Assembly: GCA_007131745.1 (NCBI GenBank)
Contig: SLPX01000291.1
Coordinates: 1-14,380, forward strand
Length of the DNA stretch: 14,380 bases
Direction: 5' to 3'
Source of the DNA: Myxococcales bacterium
GTDB taxonomy: Bacteria; Myxococcota; Polyangia; HGW-17; SLPX01
This document shows positions 1 to 6,534 of this stretch, in pieces (position 1 is the stretch's first letter; each line of letters starts with the position of its first letter). The notes under the pieces are model-generated. The model worked only from the letters and a program-made list of their open reading frames with translations, ran no database searches and was not told the origin of the DNA. The translations under genes were made by a program, and so were the position numbers.

Positions 1-102
1 AAGGATGAAGCAACTCGGACGAGCCGCAGATGAAACTCCCGTCAGGGAGGTTCAAACAAGGCGCTCGGCGGTTTGTCCGCTGCCGTAAAACAAGCTCGCT
101 CG
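1..102. repeat. 102-bp direct repeat, copy 1 (touches the window edge)
   Basis: This copy is identical base for base to positions 203-304, 202 bp away. It may extend left beyond the window, so its true boundary is unknown. It holds three inverted repeats that could fold as hairpins: positions 10-27 (ACTCG/CGAG core, extended with G-T pairs), 36-49 (CTCCC, loop GTCA, GGGAG) and 68-80 (GCGG/CCGC). The end of the copy, GCTCGCTC at 94-101, is also the inverse of GAGCGAGC at 120-127 in the spacer. Short ORFs cross it but have no convincing ribosome site. It lies downstream of the minus-strand operon, so it could be a structured 3' element or a dispersed intergenic repeat family. The repeat itself is certain; its nature is unknown. 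Confidence 0.9.
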
Positions 103-202
103 GTTTTTCGCTGCACATAGAGCGAGCAGTAAAAAAGGCAGATGGACAATAAGCCGACATCTGAGTTGTGCTTCCGGGTGGAGGGGGCGGCAGGAATGGG
201 TG
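103..202. other. 100-bp unique spacer between the two 102-bp repeats
   Basis: This stretch is not repeated elsewhere in the window. It begins with a T-run and contains GAGCGAGC (120-127), which can pair with GCTCGCTC at 94-101 around an 18-nt loop. It also has a purine-rich G-tract near 179-190. No gene is supported here. Confidence 0.6.
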
Positions 203-304
203 AAGGATGAAGCAACTCGGACGAGCCGCAGATGAAACTCCCGTCAGGGAGGTTCAAACAAGGCGCTCGGCGGTTTGTCCGCTGCCGTAAAACAAGCTCG
301 CTCG
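203..304. repeat. 102-bp direct repeat, copy 2
   Basis: This is an exact copy of positions 1-102 with the same three hairpin-forming inverted repeats. It stops 13 bp before the stop codon of the minus-strand gene ending at 318. Its right border overlaps a small palindrome, CGATCT-ac-AGATCG (303-316), which may form a stem just after that gene's stop. Identity between copies with an unrelated 100-bp spacer suggests recent duplication or strong conservation. Confidence 0.9.
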
Positions 305-317
305 ATCTACAGATCGT

Positions 318-1910
318 TTATTTTATTCTTGGAAGATACGCCGGCTGCTCAAGGATCTCGTGTAAAAGAATTGATTCCATGATCACTTGGGGTTCCATGG
401 AAAGCCCTCCCAGGGATTCGATTGGCCCCATACCCCTCATGTCGCCCGCATATAAATGCTTATAAGGCATGTGATGCACGCTTTCGTCCTTTGGACCCAA
501 CCCGTAAAGAACGGATCGCACTATGCGTTCCCGCGATTCAGGCGTCCGAACAAAGGCTCCCAATCCAGTGGCGATTCTCTGCCGCATCGGCCCTGTCATG
601 GGCCGTCCCGCGACAGCGGAAGGAATCAGGGCTTCAATGATTTCGGGAGAAACTTCATGTCTTTTGAAAAATGGAAGTTCCTGCAACTTCCGGCCGCCGA
701 ATTCATCCCATTGCTGCTCCAGAATAAAAGCCACCAGGCCTTGACCGGCTTCGAGATACGGACCAATCCCTACACCATAGTAAGAACCCCGCCTCGTCGG
801 CATATAAAGGACCTCACAATCACCGAAAGAATCATTCAACCATTTTCGGATCTTTTGCCCTGATTCCCTGTAGTTCAAGTTGTCGAGCACCCGGGACAAA
901 AGAAGCAGCCTGAAGCCCGTTGCGGGCAAAGAAGCCAAGTGCCAGCCTGACCCGGTCGTGGGTACGGTGTTGCACGCGCCGATGTCCTTTGTATCAGCTA
1001 TCAACTTAGCAGCAAGGGCTTCCGCCCATGAGGGGCCCAGCAGGAGCACCGATGCCAAATCCCCTATCAACCCCGGAAGCCAAGAACCAAAAGGTCCCAG
1101 CACCTGATTGCCGTCTACGTAAACAGGTTCCGAGTAAGGTATCGGCCAACTCGTTGAAAGGCCGGTCTTTTGGTATGTTTCGGAAAGCAGGTTCCCTTGA
1201 CCGAAAAGGACATCAGACAAAACTCCGTGAAACCCTTCAGGCCATTTGGACGAATTGTCGGGCCATCCCACGGGCGCTTCTATGGGCATGATAGACATCT
1301 CCACCAGAGTCCGGCGCATGGATTCATCTATTGCCCTACCGTGAGCACAAAGCCCCAAATTATCGCCGCGCATTTCTTCAAGCAAAGGTCTGAACAATCC
1401 TTCGGCCACGTCATCCAGTTTGGCCAACCGATCTCCCCCTGATTCCCTTTCTTTTGCAAGTCTTTGAAAAACGTGCAGCCTGTATCTGAGCAGGTTGTTT
1501 TTTGATACCGCCGCCCTTATGGTTGCTCCTTCAATTCCGCCGGAAGCTTTGAGATCCCTCGCCGCCTGTTCGGCTTCTTCGAATACCGCCCGTCTTATCC
1601 AGGGCGCCAATCTTTCTGTTTCTGGTTGTTTCCTCAATTCGCTTTCGAGGGATTCAGCTGCGTTTCTTGTCCGAGCCAAATCCTCATCCACGGCTTTCCA
1701 CGCAGTTTGTTCCTGCCGTGGCACGGCCGCGGGAGGCGGAGTTGGCAACATGGGCGCTTTGCCGGGAACAACAGGAGGAGGCGGTGGTTTCTGTTTCTTT
1801 TCCTGGGATTCTTTCCATCGCTCGATCAAACCTCCACGAAGGAGCCTGAAAAGCACCCATGCCCCCATCATTATGAGATAAAGGACTATTTGCCAGACAT
1901 GCTCGTCCAC
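318..1910 (-). CDS. Single-pass membrane protein of unknown function (530 aa), last gene of the NfeD/FloA operon
   Basis: I do not recognise this family. The start is GTG at 1910, with GAGGAG eight bases upstream; those bases also encode the end of the preceding gene, whose TAG is only 2 nt away, so translation is probably coupled. Residues about 8-24 form one hydrophobic membrane segment. A proline-rich linker follows at about 42-64 (five consecutive prolines, then PTPPP), then a charged, helix-rich stretch to about residue 180, and a large, probably globular remainder. The layout is that of a signal-anchored protein with a large soluble domain, but the side of the membrane is not clear. Position after floA suggests a role at the same membrane platforms; this is inference. 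No catalytic motif was recognised. Confidence 0.85.
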   Translation of the reverse strand: MDEHVWQIVLYLIMMGAWVLFRLLRGGLIERWKESQEKKQKPPPPPVVPGKAPMLPTPPPAAVPRQEQTAWKAVDEDLARTRNAAESLESELRKQPETERLAPWIRRAVFEEAEQAARDLKASGGIEGATIRAAVSKNNLLRYRLHVFQRLAKERESGGDRLAKLDDVAEGLFRPLLEEMRGDNLGLCAHGRAIDESMRRTLVEMSIMPIEAPVGWPDNSSKWPEGFHGVLSDVLFGQGNLLSETYQKTGLSTSWPIPYSEPVYVDGNQVLGPFGSWLPGLIGDLASVLLLGPSWAEALAAKLIADTKDIGACNTVPTTGSGWHLASLPATGFRLLLLSRVLDNLNYRESGQKIRKWLNDSFGDCEVLYMPTRRGSYYGVGIGPYLEAGQGLVAFILEQQWDEFGGRKLQELPFFKRHEVSPEIIEALIPSAVAGRPMTGPMRQRIATGLGAFVRTPESRERIVRSVLYGLGPKDESVHHMPYKHLYAGDMRGMGPIESLGGLSMEPQVIMESILLHEILEQPAYLPRIK

Positions 1911-1912
1911 GA

Positions 1913-2116
1913 CTATGTCTCCTCGCCGTCCGGAAAACCGATCTGCTTTTTGCGAAGCGCCTTGGGCGGACCCAAAATCTGAGCCAAAACAAACCTTTTC
2001 AGAAAAGCGTCGGAGTTTTGGAGAAACCCCAGACCTAACTTTCTTTCAAAGATCTCTCTTTCGTACCCCCCTTCGTAGACGGTCCCCGGTTTTCTTTTTC
2101 CTCTTTCTTCGCTCAC
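1913..2116 (-). CDS. Small hypothetical protein (67 aa) between floA and the 530-aa membrane protein
   Basis: This is a short basic protein with no membrane segment and no recognised domain. The start is GTG at 2116, preceded by AGAGG five bases upstream. It sits 24 nt after floA and 2 nt before the next GTG, and its last codons carry that gene's ribosome site, which supports it being real and translated. A central stretch (about residues 18-52) has a pattern compatible with a short folded or helical protein: Y-E-R-E-I-F-E, then F-L-Q-N-S-D-A-F, then L-A-Q-I-L-G-P. Bacillus subtilis also has a small gene (yqfB) after floA; that is a positional parallel only, and I see no basis to claim homology. 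Confidence 0.7.
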   Translation of the reverse strand: MSEERGKRKPGTVYEGGYEREIFERKLGLGFLQNSDAFLKRFVLAQILGPPKALRKKQIGFPDGEET

Positions 2117-2140
2117 AGCCGCCTCTTTCCGCCCGACGGA

Positions 2141-3232
2141 TCAGCCGGATTGCTTTGGTTTATTGGAATCCCCCGAATCTCCGGGAGTCGCCAATCCTGC
2201 TATACCGCTGCGCATGTCCGTATCGGCCATTATGTTTTTCAGTCCATAGTAATCCATTACCCCGAGATTTCCGGAACGAAGGGCCTCCGACATTGCAAGA
2301 GGAACCTGGATTTCAGCCTCAACCACCTTGGCCCGCATTTCCTGAGTTTTGGCGACCCACTCCTGTTCTTCGGCAACTGCCATGGCGCGCCTTGCTTCCG
2401 CCTTGGCTTGGTAAACTTTCTTATCGGCTTCAGCCTGGTCGGTCTGAAGATTCGCTCCGATGTTTCGGCCCACATCCACATCCTGGATATCGATGGATAC
2501 GATATGATACATGGTCTCGGAATCCAGGCCTTTTTCAAGAACAGCAGCAGAGATCTTGTCGGGGTTTTCCAGAACCTGTTTGTAATTCTCCGAGGATCCG
2601 ATGGTGGAAACCACACTTTCTCCGACTCGCGCTATGACCGTCTCCTCGCCCGCTCCTCCGACAAGCTGCCTGATGTTGGCCCGCACGGTGATCCTTGCCA
2701 CAGCTGTCAATTCAATGCCGTCCTTGGCCACCGCGGTGACTCTGGGAGTAGTGATGATTTTCGGCTTAACCGACATCTCGACCGCTTCCAAGATATCCCG
2801 CCCGGCCAACGCGATGCCCACGGCAAGGTCGAAGTCGAGATCTATTTTCGCCTTGAACGCGCTGATGACCGCTGTGACCACCCTGGGCACCGCTCCCTTG
2901 AGCGGTAAACCCTTGGCCTTCAGCGCAAGGTACAAAGCCTCCATCTTGTGAACCGGCAGATCCAGGTTGGCCGCGACAGCGGAGATTCTCGGATCCACCA
3001 CCTCGAACGGGTCCACACCTCGGAATCTCATGCCCACCAGTTCTCGAATGCTCACACTCGCCCGAGCGAACCTGGCCGCCAGCCATAATCTCATCGGAAC
3101 CAGCCACAAAAGCAGGAACAGGAGAATTACAAATACACCTCCCACGATGATGAGTGCCAGCGTTGTAGTATCGGCAAAATCCAAATCAATCATTCCAAGG
3201 GCCGATCCGGCCCGAAAAAGAGTTCCATGCAT
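2141..3232 (-). CDS. floA: FloA, flotillin-like scaffold protein (363 aa)
   Basis: FloA-type flotillins (YqfA family) anchor in the cytoplasmic membrane and scaffold functional microdomains. The family layout is visible: a hydrophobic hairpin or membrane segment at residues about 25-46, then a segment rich in family-type sequence ([15 protein letters not shown], then [16 protein letters not shown]), the PHB/SPFH-like core, and a C-terminal alanine/glutamate-rich coiled coil (about 265-320; [16 protein letters not shown]). At 363 aa it is slightly longer than the roughly 330 aa of B. subtilis FloA, with extra N-terminal residues. I chose ATG at 3232 because GGAGG lies five bases upstream. A GTG at 3244 adds four residues but has no ribosome site, and ATG at residue 14 would match the usual family start. 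It lies 15 nt after the short NfeD gene, the classical NfeD-flotillin pairing. Confidence 0.95.
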   Translation of the reverse strand: MHGTLFRAGSALGMIDLDFADTTTLALIIVGGVFVILLFLLLWLVPMRLWLAARFARASVSIRELVGMRFRGVDPFEVVDPRISAVAANLDLPVHKMEALYLALKAKGLPLKGAVPRVVTAVISAFKAKIDLDFDLAVGIALAGRDILEAVEMSVKPKIITTPRVTAVAKDGIELTAVARITVRANIRQLVGGAGEETVIARVGESVVSTIGSSENYKQVLENPDKISAAVLEKGLDSETMYHIVSIDIQDVDVGRNIGANLQTDQAEADKKVYQAKAEARRAMAVAEEQEWVAKTQEMRAKVVEAEIQVPLAMSEALRSGNLGVMDYYGLKNIMADTDMRSGIAGLATPGDSGDSNKPKQSG

Positions 3233-3237
3233 CCTGT

Positions 3238-3242
3238 CCTCC
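3238..3242 (-). promoter_or_regulatory. Ribosome binding site deciding the floA start
   Basis: GGAGG on the minus strand lies five bases before ATG at 3232. It overlaps the alternative in-frame GTG at 3244-3242, so that upstream codon is unlikely to be the start. Confidence 0.7.
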
Positions 3243-3247
3243 ACATA

Positions 3248-3835
3248 TCAATTTTGTTTTTCCTGTTCGGAGCTTTCTTTCATGCTTTCTTCAGGTTTTT
3301 CATGTTTTTCGGGTTCTTTACTCTCTTCAGCGTTATCATTGGTGGTCTCCTCGCCTTGATCCTCATCCATCCCGTCTTCCAGCGGTTCCACCACGAGCTT
3401 TCCCGCTTCCACACGAACGACCTTGATGGGGGTTGCCTTTGCTACAAACCTCCCCTCAGTCAAAACAGTGAGTTTGTCCCGTCCGAATTGCCCTGTCCCC
3501 GAAGGCCGCAGCATACTGGACGCAATGCCTTCTTTTCCTATCCACACGTCCAGATCATCGGGTACACCCGCCTTTCCATCGCCGGTTTTCAATTCCATGT
3601 TCCTTGCAGCCTTGGAACGCATCAACAAGATCACAAGAACAGATCCCACGAACAGGGTGATCGTCACGACACCGATTCCGCCCAAGGTTCCATATTCATG
3701 GAAAGCAAAAAAAGAGCCGGCTCCCAAGCAAATCAACGCAAGTATTCCCGCCACGCCGAAACCGGGAATGACCACGATTTCCACGGTCATCAATATCAGC
3801 CCTGCAGCCAGAAGCAAAATGATCAATGCCGTCAT
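3248..3835 (-). CDS. Short NfeD-family membrane protein (195 aa)
   Basis: This is a short-form NfeD without a protease domain. Three hydrophobic segments are visible (about residues 2-23, 27-45 and 51-72). The first two flank the V-I-P-G-F-G turn typical of the family, also seen as T-P-G-F-G in the long NfeD upstream. Residues about 94-152 (G-K-E-G-I-A ... L-R-P-S-G ... V-V-R-V-E-A-G-K-L-V-V) fit the C-terminal OB-fold NfeD domain, which in this family is thought to contact flotillins. The last 40 or so residues are a Glu/Lys-rich disordered tail. The start is ATG at 3835 with AGAGGAA upstream at good spacing. FloA starts 15 nt later. Having a long and a short NfeD beside one floA suggests division of labour; this is inference. 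Confidence 0.93.
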   Translation of the reverse strand: MTALIILLLAAGLILMTVEIVVIPGFGVAGILALICLGAGSFFAFHEYGTLGGIGVVTITLFVGSVLVILLMRSKAARNMELKTGDGKAGVPDDLDVWIGKEGIASSMLRPSGTGQFGRDKLTVLTEGRFVAKATPIKVVRVEAGKLVVEPLEDGMDEDQGEETTNDNAEESKEPEKHEKPEESMKESSEQEKQN

Positions 3836-3948
3836 GAATTTCTTCCTCTCATTTCAAGCCCAATTCTCAAACCCTGAAACACCACCTCTCCGAATATCCT
3901 CTTGTCCCCTTCGTTTGTGACGCCGCAAACTTTACGCCGTTCTCCCAT
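3832..3948 (-). CDS. Possible 38-aa small ORF bridging the two nfeD genes
   Basis: An ATG at 3948, inside the last codons of the long nfeD in another frame, opens a 38-codon ORF. Its TGA overlaps the ATG of the short nfeD gene by four bases (ATGA). It therefore fills the whole 96-bp gap between the two genes and would couple their translation. The peptide is basic (begins M-G-E-R-R-K, ends M-R-G-R-N-S) with no membrane segment. Against it: no good Shine-Dalgarno site is seen at the ATG, and short open frames of this size occur by chance. It is reported as a candidate only. Confidence 0.25.
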   Translation of the reverse strand: MGERRKVCGVTNEGDKRIFGEVVFQGLRIGLEMRGRNS

Positions 3949-6370
3949 GGTTTTTCAATTTTTTTCCGTTACTTCCCCCTTCCACACCCCCTTCCGTATC
4001 ACCCGGCTTTTCCGCGCGCCTGACCACCAACCTACCGGCTTCTTTTTTGACAAATTCAACCTTGTCGCCCTTTTCGATGAACTCCCCATGAGCCACGGCG
4101 GAAAAAGTTTTCCGGTCGAACATGACTTTGCCGGCAGGACGCAAAACCGTCCGCGCCGTCCCCACCGCTCCTTCAGCCGGACCGGTTTCATCATCTTTCT
4201 TCTTGTCCAAATCTCCCGAGTCGGCTTTCAAATACAATCCTCCCCGTTTCGCTCCACCCACCCCGGAACCGGGCAAATCCAGTACAAGCTTGTTGAAAAA
4301 ACGCGTTTCAGGAAGATATCGAACTGCAAAAAACCCGAAAACCCCTGCGACCAATATACTGCCCAGGGTTATGCCCACAGCCCTCGTTACGTTTCCAAGG
4401 ATAAGGGCCGTATCAAAGTCAACGGTCTTAGTGCCTATAAGAGCCATGACAAGACTGGCCAAAACGGCAAGCCCTCCTATTGTCCCCAAAATACCGAATC
4501 CAGGCGTTATGAAAATTTCCACGACAAGCAACGTTATTCCCACGACAAACAAAATGGCGTGTTCCCATCCCGCCAGTCCGGCCACAAAATGCCCCAGGAA
4601 AAATAGCAACAGGCAGGCCACCCCGACAGCACCGGGCAATCCCACACCCGGGGTGAACAATTCGATGAAAATACCGAGCATTCCAAGACTCAGAAGAATC
4701 CCCGCGACCATCGGGTTGGTAAGAAACCTGGCAATCTCCTCCGCCCAGTTGATGGCGGCCTTTTTAACCGGAATATCTTCAAGCCCAAGTTTCTTGAAAA
4801 GGGCCTCTTTGTTTTCAGCCTTCATGTCAATCATTCCCAGCGCATAAGCTTCCCTGGTTGTAAGGGTCAGAAGTTTGCCTTTTTGCAATCCCGAGATGGA
4901 TTCCATCAAGACATGGGGCACCCCCCTGACTTCCACGTCCTTGTCCACCATTGCTTCAGCCAGATCTCCCCGTCTACCCTTCGCCTCTGCAGTGGATTTC
5001 ATCTCCTTGCGCATGTAGGAAACGACTTTCTCGTCCGTGGGCTTGGTTTCTCCGGCCGCCACCTGCACCGGCGTGGCCGCTCCCATAGACCCTCCCGGAG
5101 TCATGACTATGAGATCACATGCCAGCGAAATAAGGGCGCCCGCGCTTATGGCCCGCGGGTTTACAAAAGCTATTGTAGGAGAATTCGATTTCAGCAAAGT
5201 GTCGCGGATGCTTACCGCCGCGTCCACTCTTCCCCCGAATGTGTCTATGTCCAGCACTATCAAATCCGTGGGCCTGCTGTTTTCGACCACTCTTCTTACA
5301 AAAGGCGCCAGCCCCATGTCGATGACACCGTCGATTTTCAGCACTATTATCCTTTTAACATCTTTGACCAGATTGGCCGAATCCACGGGCCTTGGTCGCT
5401 TTAGCCGGATTTTTTGAAGAGGATCTTCGGATTCCGTGTCATCGGGTGGAGAAACTTCCTCGCCGTCCCGAAGAGATGTAAGGTGACCGAATCCCAATAT
5501 AGCCCGGATATCGCTCCCCACGGCTTGAGCAGCCGAAAGCCCAAGCCTTTCCGCTGCGACAGGACCCACCCACAAAAAAGCATCGGGGTTCCGTCCTTCC
5601 AACCCTTCAATTTCCCACGTTTCGAGATTGGCCGTAACATCAGAGGGGATTTTCAAGGTTTTCCCCTTGTCTAAAAACGCGGCCACTGTCCCTGCCGGGA
5701 GATTGTTTTCTTTGGCCGTTTTTTCATATTGTCCGGCGTGCCTCTCCCTCATTGCTTCGGTCATTGCTGTTGCGCCGTACTGGTCCGTTGCAAGCGCACC
5801 CAGGCGTGCATGGGTAGCCATGATAACGATGTTGCACGATACCGCCACAAGAGCCGTTTCCCCCTGGGCCCGATTCAGCACAAAAGCCACGGTATATGCC
5901 GGCGATTGCAACAATGCTTCCGACAATTTATTTGCAGCGTCGACATCGCCGCCGGAAGATGAGATTCTCAACACGAACAGCGTCCGGGAATCAGCATCCT
6001 TAAGCGCTGCCAGTATTCTCTCCTTCTGTTCGCGGTCAAGCGTTCCTTTCAGGGTTATCTCTACGACCCGGTTCACATCGCTTTTCCTCACCGCGTCCAG
6101 CCTTTTTTGCATCAACGAAGCAGCTGCTCCGCTGCCGGCTTCATGACCTACTTCTTCTTTCTTTTCGAAAGCGGCTTTCAGACTCTCCTTGTCTTTTCCC
6201 TTTTCGGATTCCTCGGCTGTTTCGCTGCCCGGCTTTTCCGGGTTTCGAATCTCCACACCGCCGCCCAGGTTTCCACCCCAAGACACTGCAGCCAGGTGAA
6301 GAGCGCCCGCCAATAGAAATACCATGCTGAGAGAAAAACGTTTCAGTTTCATAGGGAGGGACATTAACAC
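3932..6370 (-). CDS. nfeD: Long-form NfeD with two ClpP-like domains, the first apparently inactive (812 aa)
   Basis: NfeD long forms are membrane-bound ClpP-class serine proteases (Ser/Lys dyad, e.g. archaeal PH1510) paired with flotillin or stomatin. Here a signal peptide or anchor (residues about 7-30) and a charged linker precede two related protease-like domains. Domain 2 (about 325-520) keeps D-T-F-G-G and R-A-I-S-A-G-A, with predicted nucleophile Ser409 and predicted base Lys458 in E-M-K. Domain 1 (about 95-310) keeps S-S-G-G-D-V-D-A-A but has R-A-Q-G-E-T-A at the nucleophile site (Gly170 for Ser) and, by hand alignment, Glu216 for the lysine. Four or more membrane segments follow (about 552-685), with T-P-G-V-G and T-P-G-F-G turns, then an OB-fold NfeD domain (about 730-787). 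It is far longer than usual (about 430-470 aa), explained by the duplication. Start: GTG at 6370 with AGAAGGA six bases upstream; the longest frame would begin at 6427. Confidence 0.93.
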   Translation of the reverse strand: MLMSLPMKLKRFSLSMVFLLAGALHLAAVSWGGNLGGGVEIRNPEKPGSETAEESEKGKDKESLKAAFEKKEEVGHEAGSGAAASLMQKRLDAVRKSDVNRVVEITLKGTLDREQKERILAALKDADSRTLFVLRISSSGGDVDAANKLSEALLQSPAYTVAFVLNRAQGETALVAVSCNIVIMATHARLGALATDQYGATAMTEAMRERHAGQYEKTAKENNLPAGTVAAFLDKGKTLKIPSDVTANLETWEIEGLEGRNPDAFLWVGPVAAERLGLSAAQAVGSDIRAILGFGHLTSLRDGEEVSPPDDTESEDPLQKIRLKRPRPVDSANLVKDVKRIIVLKIDGVIDMGLAPFVRRVVENSRPTDLIVLDIDTFGGRVDAAVSIRDTLLKSNSPTIAFVNPRAISAGALISLACDLIVMTPGGSMGAATPVQVAAGETKPTDEKVVSYMRKEMKSTAEAKGRRGDLAEAMVDKDVEVRGVPHVLMESISGLQKGKLLTLTTREAYALGMIDMKAENKEALFKKLGLEDIPVKKAAINWAEEIARFLTNPMVAGILLSLGMLGIFIELFTPGVGLPGAVGVACLLLFFLGHFVAGLAGWEHAILFVVGITLLVVEIFITPGFGILGTIGGLAVLASLVMALIGTKTVDFDTALILGNVTRAVGITLGSILVAGVFGFFAVRYLPETRFFNKLVLDLPGSGVGGAKRGGLYLKADSGDLDKKKDDETGPAEGAVGTARTVLRPAGKVMFDRKTFSAVAHGEFIEKGDKVEFVKKEAGRLVVRRAEKPGDTEGGVEGGSNGKKLKNHGRTA

Positions 6371-6376
6371 CGATTT

Positions 6377-6383
6377 TCCTTCT
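6377..6383 (-). promoter_or_regulatory. Ribosome binding site deciding the nfeD start
   Basis: AGAAGGA on the minus strand lies six bases before GTG at 6370. The later ATG codons at 6364 and 6352 have poorer spacing or a pyrimidine-rich leader. The chosen start leaves a short basic N-terminus before the hydrophobic signal. Confidence 0.6.
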
Positions 6384-6430
6384 TTTACAATGGTTTTGAT
6401 AAGGTCAAGCCGGCCCCTTGGCGTCAAGAG

Positions 6431-6458
6431 TATTTATCCGCCGGCGGAGTCAGCCAAA
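6431..6458 (-). promoter_or_regulatory. Weak candidate promoter of the nfeD-floA operon
   Basis: On the minus strand, TAAATA (6431-6436) lies 16 bp from TTTGGC (6453-6458), giving a sigma-70-like pair upstream of nfeD with a leader of about 55 nt. Another TTGAC-containing pair lies closer to the gene. The match is modest, so the assignment is tentative. Confidence 0.25.
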
Positions 6459-6480
6459 CTGTTTTTAGATAATGTTTCCA

Positions 6481-6489
6481 TGATATAAT
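6481..6489 (+). promoter_or_regulatory. Extended -10 promoter for the Asp-box lipoprotein gene
   Basis: TGATATAAT is a perfect extended -10 element (TG-n-TATAAT). No strong -35 hexamer is seen at normal spacing, which extended -10 promoters can tolerate. Transcription would start near 6496, giving a leader of about 40 nt with AAAGGA eight bases before the ATG at 6535. Confidence 0.5.
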
Positions 6490-6534
6490 CGGATCCGAAC
6501 GATTCAGCAAAAGCAAGAACAAAGGACTGGTAAA

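Noticed and set aside
1..304. CRISPR array or integron attC sites as explanation of the repeats
   Set aside because: A 102-bp repeat with a 100-bp spacer is far too large for CRISPR and no cas genes are present. The attC core pairs (RYYYAAC/GTTRRRY) and cassette layout are not seen.
42..465. Short ORFs across the 102-bp repeats on both strands (71 and 77 aa)
   Set aside because: They run through the duplicated non-coding sequence or into the 3' end of the real minus-strand gene, have no good ribosome site, and their composition looks like translated structured repeat.
1915..2908. Long plus-strand ORFs of 240 and 252 aa
   Set aside because: They are antisense to floA and its small neighbour, with Arg/Pro/His-rich or low-quality composition. 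The opposite strand gives clear family matches.
3902..4847. Plus-strand ORFs of 234 and 241 aa
   Set aside because: They are frame shadows of the membrane and OB-fold part of the long NfeD, and no domain is recognisable.
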